64,000 nt of DNA from Streptomyces sp. NBC_01210. GTDB lineage: Bacteria > Actinomycetota > Actinomycetes > Streptomycetales > Streptomycetaceae. The position numbers and the translations under genes are program-made. The first letter of the stretch is position 1, and each line of letters opens with the position of its first letter. Below the pieces are notes generated by a model. It was given only the letters and a program-made list of their open reading frames with translations, made no database searches and had not been told where the DNA came from. Positions 27,782 through 36,743 of the stretch are shown here, piece after piece. The DNA is taken from NCBI RefSeq assembly GCF_036010325.1, contig NZ_CP108549.1, forward strand, positions 3,100,001 through 3,164,000. Reading direction: 5' to 3'.

Positions 27782-29086
27782 CTACCAGCGGGGGACGGGC
27801 TGCGGGACCCAGCCGGGCTCGGCGATCCGCATCGCCGCGGCGTCGTCGCGTTCGCGCATCGAGCCGTCGTCGTCGAGCCAGCGCCGGTGCAGGAGCGCCA
27901 GCCGCTCGCGATCGAGTTCGACACCGAGGCCCGGCAGGTCACAGACGGCGAGGCGGCCGTCCTTGAACTCGAGGCGCTCGGTGATGACGTCCTCGGTCTG
28001 CCACGGGTAGTGGCTGTCGCAGGCGTAGTCCAGGTTGGGAACGACCGCGGCGACATGCGTCATCGCGGCGAGGCTTATACCCAAGTGGGTGTTGGAGTGC
28101 ATGGACAGGCCGACCCCGTACGTCCGGCAGATCGCGGCCAGTTCACGGGTGTTGCGGAGCCCGCCCCAGTAGTGGTGGTCGGAGAGGACGACCTGAACGG
28201 CGCCGCGCGCGAAGGCCTCGGGGATCTCGGCGAAGGTCGTCACGCACATGTTCGTCGCGAGCGGAACATCGGTGCCGGCCGCGACCTCGGCCATCCGGGC
28301 CGTCGTGTTCGCCGGGTCCTCCAGGTACTCCAGTACGTCAGCGAGCTCCTCGGCGACCTTCAGCGATGTCTCCACGGACCAGGCGCCGTTCGGGTCGAGC
28401 CGCAGCGGCCGCCCGGGGAACGCCTCCGCCAGCGCGCGGACCGCCGCGATCTCCTCCTCGGGCGTGAAGACGCCCCCCTTGAGCTTGAAGGAGGCGAAGC
28501 CGTACTCACGGGCGAGGCGCCGGGCCTGCGCCACGACGCCCGCCGGATCCACGGCCGCGCCCCAGTCGTCGGACTCCCCGGCGCCGCCGGGGTGTTCGGC
28601 CCAACGGTAGAAGAGGTACGCGCTGTAGTCGACGGCGTCGCGCACCTTGCCGCCGAGCAGCGCGTGCACGGGCAGGCCGAGGGCCTTGCCGAGCGCATCG
28701 AGGCAGGCGACCTCGAAGCCGGAGACGATGGAGAGCCGCAGCTTCTCGGCGGTCTGCGCACCGCGGAGGCCGCCGACGTCGACGGCGTCCGCGCCGGTGG
28801 CCTCGGGCGAGTCACCGCAGACCAGCGCCGCGAGCTGATGCAGCCCGTTCAGATCGCTGACCTGGCAGCCGGGCAGTACCTCCGCCAACGGCGTTGCCAG
28901 GTCGAGGTACTTGGTGTCGCCGTAGGTCTCACCGACGCCGGTGATGCCTCCTGCCGTGACCACCTCGACGATCAGCCGCGGGGTGTACGGCTGGTGCACG
29001 CCCTGTGTGTTGAGCAGCGGCGGGTCGGCGACGAGGATCGGGGTGAGCCGCACCTCGGTGATCGTCAGGTCGTTGCGTGCGTTCAT
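27782..29086 (-). CDS. gudD: Glucarate dehydratase (enolase superfamily)
   Basis: 434 residues from ATG 29086 (MNARNDLTITEV). The N-terminal enolase cap has VHQPYTPRLIVEV. The barrel carries the KxK base motif in SFKLKGGVF, metal ligands in RLDPNGAWS and LEDPANT, and the His-Asp region with SDHHYWGG and LSMHSNTHLGIS, all matching glucarate dehydratases. It dehydrates D-glucarate to 5-dehydro-4-deoxyglucarate. Its ATG overlaps the stop of the broken kdgD (ATGA), a relic of the intact operon. With kdgD destroyed the pathway may no longer run unless the next step is encoded elsewhere. Confidence 0.9.
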   Translation of the reverse strand: MNARNDLTITEVRLTPILVADPPLLNTQGVHQPYTPRLIVEVVTAGGITGVGETYGDTKYLDLATPLAEVLPGCQVSDLNGLHQLAALVCGDSPEATGADAVDVGGLRGAQTAEKLRLSIVSGFEVACLDALGKALGLPVHALLGGKVRDAVDYSAYLFYRWAEHPGGAGESDDWGAAVDPAGVVAQARRLAREYGFASFKLKGGVFTPEEEIAAVRALAEAFPGRPLRLDPNGAWSVETSLKVAEELADVLEYLEDPANTTARMAEVAAGTDVPLATNMCVTTFAEIPEAFARGAVQVVLSDHHYWGGLRNTRELAAICRTYGVGLSMHSNTHLGISLAAMTHVAAVVPNLDYACDSHYPWQTEDVITERLEFKDGRLAVCDLPGLGVELDRERLALLHRRWLDDDGSMRERDDAAAMRIAEPGWVPQPVPRW

Positions 29087-29262
29087 GCCGTGGCTCCTAC
29101 CAGGTCGAATCCGGCTGCCAGCAGTGCTTCGAGGTCCGCGAGGTCGTCGGGAGCGGGTTCGGTGAGGGGTGCGCGTACCGGCCCTACGGGCCTTCCGCGC
29201 AGCCGGGCCGCCGCCTTGACCAGCGACACGGCGTAACCGGGCACGTCCGCGGCCTGCCCCAT
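29083..29262 (-). pseudogene. kdgD: C-terminal remnant of 5-dehydro-4-deoxyglucarate dehydratase
   Basis: 59 codons from ATG 29262, reading MGQAADVPGYAVSLVKAA, then GRPVGPVRAPLTEPAPDDL and ending GATA. This matches the last residues of KdgD (about 300 residues intact), including the PGYAVSLVKAG and GPVRPPL tail. The dihydrodipicolinate-synthase-like barrel with the Schiff-base lysine is missing. The stop overlaps gudD by four bases, as in intact operons. A TAG lies in frame just upstream. The simplest reading is a deletion of most of the gene between its start region and its tail. Confidence 0.75.
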
Positions 29263-29362
29263 CCTGTCTCCCTATGTGGATGACGTACACGAATGAGAAC
29301 GGAGATTAGATACGCGAACAGGGGTCGTCAATGGGTCCAGGTGCCCGGATGACGATCAGCGC

Positions 29363-29755
29363 ATGTCGGAGACGGATTCGGAGCCGGCGCCGACGCCGCA
29401 AACCGGCGGCGTGCGCGAGGTGAAGTCGGCGGGCCGCACTGTCGAGCTGCTCGAAGTACTGGCGGAGCGCGGCGACCGCCCCGCGCGTGTACGCACTGCT
29501 GCAGACGCTTATCATCGGGCCGCCCTCGCCGCCGCCCTCGCCGCGATCCGCGAGCGCGGCTGCGCCGTCGACCGCGAGGAGGGCGTGAGCGGTATCGCGG
29601 GCTTCGGCTTCGCGCTGCGCCACGACGCACCCGCGACGGACGCGATCAGCTGACCGGTGCCGGTGGCACGGCTCACCGAGGAGCACGAGCGGCAGATCGT
29701 GGCGGTGATGAGGGAGGTCCGCGCGAAGATCGAGGCGACGGCGAGCCGGCGCTGA
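29363..29755 (+). pseudogene. IclR-family regulator, broken by deletion, frameshift and a nonsense codon
   Basis: The N-terminus VREVKSAGRTVELLEVLAERG is that of IclR sugar-acid regulators. Almost at once comes the C-terminal effector-domain tail (AIRERGCAVDREEGVSGIAGFGFALRHD). About 120 central residues are missing. The HTH fragment VYALLQTL survives in another frame at 29487-29510. An in-frame TGA at 29651-29653 interrupts the usual AISC-PVPVARL, most simply Cys to stop. The proper end RAKIEATASRR follows at 29755. It is divergent from kdgD-gudD, the expected position for their regulator. Confidence 0.75.
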
Positions 29756-29850
29756 ATCGCCGGAGGGGCTGAACATTCAGCCCGTCCGGCGATTGAGGAC
29801 ACCCTCGAACGGTGCGATCGACGGCCCGGAGGCGCAGCCCCCAGCGGCCC
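29756..29850. repeat. Gene-end palindromic repeat, locus 5 (IclR pseudogene/deaminase junction)
   Basis: TCGCCGGAGGGGCTGAACAT then TCAGCCCGTCCGGCGATTGA form the hairpin core, followed by GGACACC and a GGCGCAGCCCCC end. The flanking genes converge. Confidence 0.7.
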
Positions 29851-29861
29851 GGTCCCGCCCG

Positions 29862-30869
29862 CTACTCGGGGCGTCCGACCTCGAAGTCGTACGCCTCGAC
29901 CTCGGCGATCAGCCGCGCCCGCCGCTCCTCGTCGTCGTCCAGGAAGGACGCCAGGAACGAATTGCGGGCCAGCTCACGCAGCTGCTCCTCGGTGAGCCCC
30001 AGTGCCTCGTGCACCGCATGGAACGTGTCGCCGATATAGCCGCCGAAGTACGCGGGGTCGTCGGAGTTGACCGTGCACAGCAGCCCCGCGTCCATCATCC
30101 GCCCCAGCGGGTGCTCCTCGAGGACGTCGACGGCCCGCAGCCGTACGTTCGACAGCGGGCAGAGCGTCAGCGGAACCCGCTCCCGTACCAGCCGCTCGAC
30201 CAGTTCCGGATCCTCCATGCAGCGCAGCCCGTGGTCGATGCGCTCGACGCCCAGCACGTCCAGGGCCTCCCGGATGTACGCCGGCGGGCCCTCCTCGCCC
30301 GCATGTGCCACCTTGCGCAGCCCGAGCGCGTCCGCCGCCTCGTACACCTCGCGGAACTTCGACGGCGGATGCCCGGCCTCCGCCGAGTCCAGGCCCACCC
30401 CCGCGATCCGGTGCAGACAGGGCTTCGCGGCGTCGAGCGTCTCCATCGCCGACTCGGCGGACTCGTCCCGCAGGAAGCACATGATCAGCCGGGTGGAGAT
30501 ACCGTGCCGCTCCTCGCTGCGGTCGAGCGCGCGGGCCAGCCCGTCGATCACCGTGCCGATCGGGACACCGCGGGCGGTGTGCGCCTGCGGGTCGAAGAAG
30601 ATCTCCGCGTGGCGCACGCCCTGCCCAGCGGCCCGCGCCAGATACGCGTCGGCGAGTTCGGCGAAGTCGTCCTCGGTGTGCAGGACGGACATCAGCCCGT
30701 AGTACAGATCGAGGAAGGACTGCAGGTCCTGGAAGAGGTAGGCGCGGCGCAGCTCTTCAGTGTCCTTGTACGGCAGTACGACGCTGTTGCGCGCGGCGAG
30801 CGCGAAGGCGAGCTCGGGCTCGAGGGTGCCTTCGATGTGCAGGTGCAGTTCGGCTTTGGGGAGGGGCAT
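29862..30869 (-). CDS. Adenine/adenosine deaminase family enzyme, probably adenine deaminase
   Basis: 335 residues with the metal-dependent amidohydrolase fold. Zinc ligands lie in KAELHLHIEGT (H9, H11) and KVAHAGEEGPP (His plus catalytic Glu), and the terminal Asp pair in VNSDDPAYFGGY. That last motif, with PAYFGGY, is characteristic of the adenine aminohydrolase branch (yeast Aah1 type) rather than true adenosine deaminase. Both hydrolyse a purine 6-amino group for salvage, in the cytoplasm. It follows the RNase Z gene by 25 bases on the same strand and may share its transcript. Confidence 0.85.
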   Translation of the reverse strand: MPLPKAELHLHIEGTLEPELAFALAARNSVVLPYKDTEELRRAYLFQDLQSFLDLYYGLMSVLHTEDDFAELADAYLARAAGQGVRHAEIFFDPQAHTARGVPIGTVIDGLARALDRSEERHGISTRLIMCFLRDESAESAMETLDAAKPCLHRIAGVGLDSAEAGHPPSKFREVYEAADALGLRKVAHAGEEGPPAYIREALDVLGVERIDHGLRCMEDPELVERLVRERVPLTLCPLSNVRLRAVDVLEEHPLGRMMDAGLLCTVNSDDPAYFGGYIGDTFHAVHEALGLTEEQLRELARNSFLASFLDDDEERRARLIAEVEAYDFEVGRPE

Positions 30870-30894
30870 TGCCCCATCTTAGGCCGTTTCGCGC

Positions 30895-31803
30895 TCAGGT
30901 CCTTTTGGGAACGGGGATCCGCCACAGGTCCTGGGCGACGGTCAGCTCACCCTCGTAACCGGCGGCTCTGGCCTGCCGCTCGAACTCGTACGGGTCGCTG
31001 TAGCGCTGCGAGAAATGCGTCAGCACGAGATGCCGCACGCCCGCGTCGCGCGCCACGCGGGCCGCCTGGCCGGCGGTCAGGTGGCCGTGGTCCGACGCCA
31101 GTTGCTCGTCCTCGTCGAGGAAGGTGGACTCGATGACGAGCATGTCGCAGCCCTCGGCCAGCGCGTACACGCCGTCGCAGATCCTGGTGTCCATGACGAA
31201 GGCGAAGCGCTGGCCCCTGCGTACCTCGCTGACGTCGTCGAGAGTGACACCGTCGAGCACGCCCTCGCGCTGCAGCCGGCCGACGCCCGGACCCTGGATG
31301 CCGTGCGCGGCCAGTCTCTCGGGCAGCATCCGGCGGCCGTCGGGCTCGGTGATCCGGTAGCCGTACGACTCGACGGGGTGCGAGAGCCTGTGGGCGTCGA
31401 GGGTGTACGCATCGGTCGTGGCCAGTACGGCGCTGTCGCCGCCCACCGGCTTCTGGTCCAGCGCCACCGTCTCGCGGTAGGCCGTGGCATACCGCAGCCG
31501 TTCGAAGAAGCGCTGTCCGCTCGCCGGGTAGTGCGCGGTGACCGGGTGCGGGACCCGGTCGAGGTTGATCCGCTGGATCACGCCGGCGAGCCCGAGCGAG
31601 TGGTCGCCGTGGAAGTGCGTGACGCAGATCCGGTTGATGTCGTGCGCGGCGACACCGGCGCGCAGCATCTGGCGCTGGGTGCCCTCGCCGGGGTCGAAGA
31701 GGATGCCCTCGCCGTCCCAGCGCAGCAGATAGCCGTTGTGGTTGCGGTGCCGGGTGGGGACCTGGCTGGCGGTGCCGAGCACCACCAATTCACGTACGGA
31801 CAA
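30895..31803 (-). CDS. rnz: Ribonuclease Z (tRNase Z)
   Basis: 302 residues from a TTG at 31803 giving (M)[17 protein letters not shown], the normal family N-terminus. The frame continues far upstream through the HIT gene in another reading, so the long form is not credible. The metallo-beta-lactamase motif is [11 protein letters not shown], with further ligands in FVMDTRI and LTHFSQRY. It cleaves the 3' trailer of tRNA precursors lacking CCA. The start lies 14 bases after the HIT stop; the ribosome-binding site is weak (GCGGGT), which leaves the exact start uncertain. Confidence 0.9.
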   Translation of the reverse strand: MSVRELVVLGTASQVPTRHRNHNGYLLRWDGEGILFDPGEGTQRQMLRAGVAAHDINRICVTHFHGDHSLGLAGVIQRINLDRVPHPVTAHYPASGQRFFERLRYATAYRETVALDQKPVGGDSAVLATTDAYTLDAHRLSHPVESYGYRITEPDGRRMLPERLAAHGIQGPGVGRLQREGVLDGVTLDDVSEVRRGQRFAFVMDTRICDGVYALAEGCDMLVIESTFLDEDEQLASDHGHLTAGQAARVARDAGVRHLVLTHFSQRYSDPYEFERQARAAGYEGELTVAQDLWRIPVPKRT

Positions 31804-31816
31804 GTCGGTGTACCCG

Positions 31817-32176
31817 CTACCCGGGAGGCCACTCGAGGCCGCGGCCGCCCAGCATATGCGCGTGCGCGTGGAAGACGGTCTGGCCCGCGCCCGCGCCGGT
31901 GTTGAAGACGATGCGGTATCCGGCGCCGTCGACCTTCTCCTCACCGGCGACCTCGCCGGCCTCCCGCAGCACATCGGCGGCGAGCTGCGGCGCCGCGGCG
32001 GCGAGGGTGGCGGCGTCGCGGTAGTGCGCCTTGGGGATGACCAGGATGTGCGTCGGGGCCTGGGGGTTGATGTCGCGGAAGGCGACGATGGTCTCCGTCT
32101 CCCGTACGACGGTGGCCGGCACCTCCCCCGCGACAATCTTGCAGAACAGGCAGTCAGCCTGCGGTTCTCCCGCCAT
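31817..32176 (-). CDS. HIT-family (histidine triad) hydrolase
   Basis: 119 residues. [16 protein letters not shown] at the N-terminus (with the CxxC common to Hint/PKCI-type proteins), [12 protein letters not shown] in the middle, and the C-terminal triad [18 protein letters not shown]. The family hydrolyses nucleotide phosphoramidates such as AMP-lysine. The enzyme is cytoplasmic. It heads a likely three-gene unit with RNase Z and the deaminase. Confidence 0.93.
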   Translation of the reverse strand: MAGEPQADCLFCKIVAGEVPATVVRETETIVAFRDINPQAPTHILVIPKAHYRDAATLAAAAPQLAADVLREAGEVAGEEKVDGAGYRIVFNTGAGAGQTVFHAHAHMLGGRGLEWPPG

Positions 32177-32289
32177 GACCGGGGTCCTCCTCGCGTGTGG
32201 TCGGTACCGACGGCATCGTATAGCCCGCGTCCGGGCAGGCCCGCCGCGGCGGGGTCAAGTGTGCCGAGCGCCCTTGCCCGTCCGCCACG

Positions 32290-32427
32290 ACGGCCGGGGG
32301 TCACAACGGCCGGCGGTCACAGACGGCCGGCGCCCACGACTGCGCGAACCGGCCGGCGGTCACGCACGGGCGCGACCGCCGGCGGTCACAACGGCCGGCG
32401 CTCCGCTGCGCCAACCGGCCGTCACCC
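32290..32427. repeat. Degenerate tandem array of GGCCGGCGGTCAC motifs
   Basis: About seven copies of CGGCCGGCGGTCAC, with substitutions and 3-13 base spacers, fill the gap between the tricorn stop and the HIT start. The core CCGGC is self-complementary. No protein of ordinary composition is encoded. The array lies just upstream of the HIT promoter region. Confidence 0.7.
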
Positions 32428-32455
32428 ATTCCGCGGCAGGCCTCGCCGGCTCTGC

Positions 32456-35400
32456 CTACGGCAGGCTCGGCGCCGACTTCGCCGGGTTCTCCGACAGGAC
32501 CGCCAGCGCCATCCGGACCGCCTCGTCCAGCTGCGGGTCGCGGCCCGCCGCGTGGTCCTGTGGCGTCATGACGACCTCCACGTCCGGGTCCACGCCGTGG
32601 TTCTCCACACCCCACTCGTAACCCTCCAGCCAGAAGGCGTACTTCGGCTGCGTGACCAGTGTGCCGTCGACCAGGGAGTACCGGCTGTCGATGCCGACCA
32701 CGCCGCCCCAGGTCCGCGTGCCCACCACGGGGCCGATGCCCAGCGCCTTGATCGCCGCGTTGACGATGTCGCCGTCCGAGCCCGAGAACTCGTTCGCCAC
32801 GGCCACCACCGGGCCGCGCGGCGCGTCCTGCGGATAGCTCTGCGGCTGCATCCCGCGCGGCAGGTCCCAGCCCACGATGCGCCGCGCCAGCTTCTCCACC
32901 ACGAGCTGCGACGTGTGGCCGCCGCGGTTCTCCCGGACGTCCACCACCAGGCCCTCCTTCGCGACCTCGACCCGCAGATCGCGGTGGATCTGGGCCCAGC
33001 CCGGCGCCTGCATGTCCGGCACGTGGAGATAGCCCAGTCGGCCCCCGGACCGCTCGTGGACGTAACTACGCCGGTCGGCGACCCAGGCGTGGTACCGCAG
33101 CGGCTCCTCGTCCGCGAGCGGGACGACCACCGCGTGCCGCGGATCGCCGCCGCCCGCCGGGGAGATGGTGAGCTCGACAGCCTTGCCCGCCGCGCCGACC
33201 AGCAGCGGCCCCGGCCCCGTGATCTCGTCCACCGGTCTTCCGTCCACCGCGAGAATCGCGTCCCCGGCGCGCACCGCGACGCCGGGCGCGGCGAGCGGTG
33301 AGTGGGCCTGCGGGTCGGAGGTCTCGGACGGCAGGATGCGGTCGACGCGCCAAGTACCGTCCGCGGAACGGGAGATGTCGGCGCCCAGCAGCCCCTGCCG
33401 CGCCGCGGCGCTGCCGTAGCCGCCCCGGGGCGTGACATACGCGTGCGAGGTGCCCAGTTCGCCCTGCACCTCCCAGAGCAGGTCCATCAGGTCGTCGTGC
33501 GTGGCCAGCCGGGAGAGGACCGGACGGTACCGCTCCAGTACGCCGTCCCAGTCGACGCCGCCGAGATCCGCGCGCCAGAAGTTGTCGCGCATCAGCCGCC
33601 CGGCCTCGTCGTACATCTGCCGCCACTCCGCGGCCGGGTCGACACTGCTGCGTACGCGGGCGAGATCGACGGTGATGTTGGTGTCGCTGTCCTCGTCGCG
33701 AGAGGGCCTGCGGTCACTCGGTACGACCTTCAGCTTGCCGTCCGCGTACAGCAGCACCCGCTTGCCGTCACCGCTGACGTCGAAGCTGGTGGCGTCCGCG
33801 ACGAGTTCCTCGATGCGTTGCTGGACCAGGTCGTACCGCTCCAGCGCGGTCTTCGGCCCCGGGTCGTCGGGCGTGGCCCGGGTCGCGCCCAGGACACCGC
33901 GCATCGGATGGCTCAGCCACAGCAGTCCGTCCTTGGCGGCACGCAGCGTGGAGTAGCGGCCCGCCTCGACGGGGAACGGCACTATCCGGTCGGCGAGTCC
34001 GTCGAGATCGATACGGGTGACGGGGGCGCCGCTCTCCTCACCGTCCCGCTGGTCCCTGCCCCGGTCGTCCTTGTCCGCTTCGAAGGCCCGGCCGTGGCGC
34101 TGCGGCCCGAACGGCGACGGGGTCGTGGCGGCCAGCGTGATCAGATGCGGGCGGCAGCCGCCGACGAAGGCCAGATCGAAGACATGCGTGTCGTAGACCG
34201 GGTCGAAGGCGCGCTCGGAAAGGAACGCCAGATGCTTGCCGTCGAGCGTGAACGCGGGCTGGAAGTCACGGAAGCGCAGCGGGGTCGCCTCGGAGACGGA
34301 CAGATCCGCGGTGTTGGCGAGCTTGAGCTGGCGCAGCGGGGACGGTCCCGGATGTGACCAGGCGAGCCAGCCCGAGTCGGGCGAGAAGACCAGGCCGGTG
34401 GCGTGGCCGTGCTCGCTGTGGTCGACCTCGCGGACCTCGCCGCTCTCCCGCTCGACGAGCAGTACCCGGCCGTCGTGCGAGGCGACCGCGGCACGGCTGC
34501 CGTCGGGCGCGACGGCAAGGCTGAGTACCCTGCCGAGCCGGCCCGCGCCCAGCCTGCGCGGTGTCGCCCCGGGCGCCGGGCCGACGGCCGGTGCGAACTC
34601 GAGGGCGTCGTCCCCCTCGGCGTCCGTCACCCAGACCACATGCTCCTCGCCGTCAGCCCGGAAGGTGCGCGGCAGCCTGGCCCGTACGCCGGGCTGCACG
34701 CCGAGCGCCCGCGCGGGACCTTCGCGGTGGGTGACCCAGTGGACGCCGCCACGGATCTCCACCGCGCTGCCGCGCCCGGTGTGGTCGGGGGCCGCGGTGC
34801 CGAGATGGCGGTCGGCCTTGACGGGGCGCGGCCGCAGATCGGTGCGCTGGCCGCCGAGGCGGATGTCGAGCCGGCGGGGCCCGTCGCTCTCGAGGCCGTC
34901 GAGCAGCCACAGTTCACCGGCGGCGGCGTACACGACCCGGGTGCCGTCGGTGGAGGCATGGCGGGCGTAGAAACCGTCGATCCCGGTGTGGCGGCGCAGC
35001 TCCGAACCGTCCGGCAGCGACGAGTAGACGGCTCCGACACCTTCGTGGTCGGAGAGGAAGGCAACGCGCTCCCCCACCCACAGCGGATACTCGACATTCC
35101 CGTCGAGGTCCTCGTGGAGGCGTACGAACTCGCCCTCGCCCGGCCGGTCGATCCACAACTTGCCCGCGGTGCCGCCCCGGTAGCGCTTCCAGGCGGCGGC
35201 CTCCCGCCCCATGGTGGCCGAGAGCAGCAGCGTGTGCCGACCGAACGCCACATCACCGACCGGTCCGTACGGCAGGACGGTGGCGGGCCCGCCGTCGAGT
35301 GGCACGGCCCGGGCCCAGCTGCGGCGCAGCGAGGCCTGGCCGTACGTACTGATCGCGAGGACCTCGCCGTCCGGCGTCCAGCCGCGTACGGACGTCTTCC

Positions 35401-35662
35401 CGCTGCCCCAGTGCGTCAGCCGGTCCGAAGGACCGCCGTCGACGGGCGCGAGATGCACTTCCGGCGCGCCGTCACGGCGTGAGGACCAGGCGATGTGCGC
35501 GCCGTCGGGCGAGATCCTCGGATGGTCCACCGGTACGTTGTCGGCGCTGACGCGCCACGCCCGGCCGCCGTCGAGCGGCGCGACCCAGACGTCGTCCTCT
35601 GCGGTGAAGGCGATCAACTCGCCGTGGACATGCGGATACCGGAGGTAGGCAGGCTGCGTCAC
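32456..35662 (-). CDS. Tricorn protease homologue
   Basis: 1068 residues, full length for tricorn. An N-terminal six- and seven-bladed beta-propeller region (about 1-650; blades with SPDGAHIAWSSRRDG and SPDSGWLAWSHPG), a helical C1 domain, a PDZ domain (about 760-850, GVAVRAGDAILAVDGRPV) and an S41-type catalytic C2 domain. The catalytic set lines up with Thermoplasma tricorn: H740 (SHAY), S962-D963 (EFSGSDGD) and E1020 (WGVENHG). The S-to-E spacing of 58 equals that of S965-E1023. It degrades oligopeptides released by the proteasome, in the cytoplasm. Start ATG 35662. Confidence 0.93.
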   Translation of the reverse strand: MTQPAYLRYPHVHGELIAFTAEDDVWVAPLDGGRAWRVSADNVPVDHPRISPDGAHIAWSSRRDGAPEVHLAPVDGGPSDRLTHWGSGKTSVRGWTPDGEVLAISTYGQASLRRSWARAVPLDGGPATVLPYGPVGDVAFGRHTLLLSATMGREAAAWKRYRGGTAGKLWIDRPGEGEFVRLHEDLDGNVEYPLWVGERVAFLSDHEGVGAVYSSLPDGSELRRHTGIDGFYARHASTDGTRVVYAAAGELWLLDGLESDGPRRLDIRLGGQRTDLRPRPVKADRHLGTAAPDHTGRGSAVEIRGGVHWVTHREGPARALGVQPGVRARLPRTFRADGEEHVVWVTDAEGDDALEFAPAVGPAPGATPRRLGAGRLGRVLSLAVAPDGSRAAVASHDGRVLLVERESGEVREVDHSEHGHATGLVFSPDSGWLAWSHPGPSPLRQLKLANTADLSVSEATPLRFRDFQPAFTLDGKHLAFLSERAFDPVYDTHVFDLAFVGGCRPHLITLAATTPSPFGPQRHGRAFEADKDDRGRDQRDGEESGAPVTRIDLDGLADRIVPFPVEAGRYSTLRAAKDGLLWLSHPMRGVLGATRATPDDPGPKTALERYDLVQQRIEELVADATSFDVSGDGKRVLLYADGKLKVVPSDRRPSRDEDSDTNITVDLARVRSSVDPAAEWRQMYDEAGRLMRDNFWRADLGGVDWDGVLERYRPVLSRLATHDDLMDLLWEVQGELGTSHAYVTPRGGYGSAAARQGLLGADISRSADGTWRVDRILPSETSDPQAHSPLAAPGVAVRAGDAILAVDGRPVDEITGPGPLLVGAAGKAVELTISPAGGGDPRHAVVVPLADEEPLRYHAWVADRRSYVHERSGGRLGYLHVPDMQAPGWAQIHRDLRVEVAKEGLVVDVRENRGGHTSQLVVEKLARRIVGWDLPRGMQPQSYPQDAPRGPVVAVANEFSGSDGDIVNAAIKALGIGPVVGTRTWGGVVGIDSRYSLVDGTLVTQPKYAFWLEGYEWGVENHGVDPDVEVVMTPQDHAAGRDPQLDEAVRMALAVLSENPAKSAPSLP

Positions 35663-35708
35663 ACCGTCACCCTAGGCAGGTGGCCGCCGCCCGGTCACGC
35701 CTTTCCGA

Positions 35709-36248
35709 TCACTTGGCCTGGTCGGGTGTCGCGGTCACGGTGACCGTGACGGTGACGGTGGGCCGCGGCGGGTCGCCCGGGCGGTGGGTGACGGGCGGGG
35801 TGCGGGTGGGCGTGCGGGTCGGTGTGCCTGCGCAGTTGCCGAGGACGTCGGCCTGGAAGACGACCTTGCCATTGACCTTGGCGATGAGATCGCCGCGTAC
35901 GCACCTCCCGGAACGCTCCTCCGTGACCTTGCCCTTGAGCGTGATGTCCTGGCCGATACCGGTCTTGCCCTGGCAGTCGACGGTGGCCACGCTCCGGGCG
36001 GAGGGCGACGCGGACGCTCCGCCGGCCGCCTTGGAGCCGCCACCCAACGTCGCCGTACAGCTGAGCCACCGCACGTCGAAGCCCAGTCGCTCCAGCGTGC
36101 TCGTGCCCGTCCTGTCGGTGGTGACGGCGACGGCGACGGAGCTCAGCCCGCCCGTCGGTTCACAGGCCGCAACGCCCACAACTGCCGTACCGGCAACGCC
36201 GATTGCGGCAAGGGTGCGCCGGTGTCGTACTCGTCTCAAGCCCCGCAT
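35709..36248 (-). CDS. Secreted lipoprotein-like protein with Thr/Pro-rich tail
   Basis: 179 residues from ATG 36248 (MRGLRRVRHRR). Signal peptide RTLAAIGVAGTAVVGVAACEP with a lipobox-like VAAC. The folded part (about 30-135) contains three further Cys (LSCTA, VDCQGK, GRCVRG). The tail is a Thr/Pro-rich low-complexity segment (TPTRTPTRTPP) and a (TV)n run before ATPDQAK. Function unknown. It lies upstream of tricorn and divergent from the small gene at 36323. Confidence 0.65.
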   Translation of the reverse strand: MRGLRRVRHRRTLAAIGVAGTAVVGVAACEPTGGLSSVAVAVTTDRTGTSTLERLGFDVRWLSCTATLGGGSKAAGGASASPSARSVATVDCQGKTGIGQDITLKGKVTEERSGRCVRGDLIAKVNGKVVFQADVLGNCAGTPTRTPTRTPPVTHRPGDPPRPTVTVTVTVTATPDQAK

Positions 36249-36322
36249 GGAGGGCAGAGTGTCACCGAGTGCCCAGAAGGAAAAGAGTGGTTGCGGCCAC
36301 CTTTCCCCCGTACGGTCATGCA

Positions 36323-36727
36323 ATGACCAGGAAGCTGATCCGGACGCGCCGGCTCGTCGTCGACGAGAACACCGTCTACATGTGGTCGGTCCGTCATAAG
36401 CACGCGCGCGCCGACGGCCGTTGTACGGACTGCCGCACCTCGCTCTCGCTGCGGCGCGAGGGGACGACGGCTCGCCTGGAGCTCGCCTTCCGGGCGGGCC
36501 CCGGCCGGTTCATCGCCGAGGGCTACTGGGAATCGGGCTCGGTGGGCGACTCCGAGCGGAACTGGCTGAACCTCTACGAGCCGGGGTCCGCGCGGCGTCT
36601 TCTCGACGAGGCGACGGCGCGCGGGCTGCTGCCCACCGCGGCAGGCACGACCGAGGTCGACGGCTGGCCGCTGTTCGACGCGGTGGTGACGGGCGGCACG
36701 GGCGACCCGGGCTCGGGCGTGTCCTAG
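36323..36727 (+). CDS. Conserved hypothetical protein with a CxxC motif
   Basis: 134 residues from ATG 36323 (MTRKLIRTRRLVVDENTVYMW). CTDC (residues 34-37, in GRCTDCRTSLSLRREG) is the only Cys pair. Predicted mixed alpha/beta with a strand-rich first half and FIAEGYWESGSVGD in the middle. No membrane segment or signal. I do not recognise the family. It converges on rsmE with 16 bases between, and is divergent from the lipoprotein gene. Confidence 0.7.
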   Translation: MTRKLIRTRRLVVDENTVYMWSVRHKHARADGRCTDCRTSLSLRREGTTARLELAFRAGPGRFIAEGYWESGSVGDSERNWLNLYEPGSARRLLDEATARGLLPTAAGTTEVDGWPLFDAVVTGGTGDPGSGVS

Positions 36728-36743
36728 CGAGGTAGCCGCCGCT

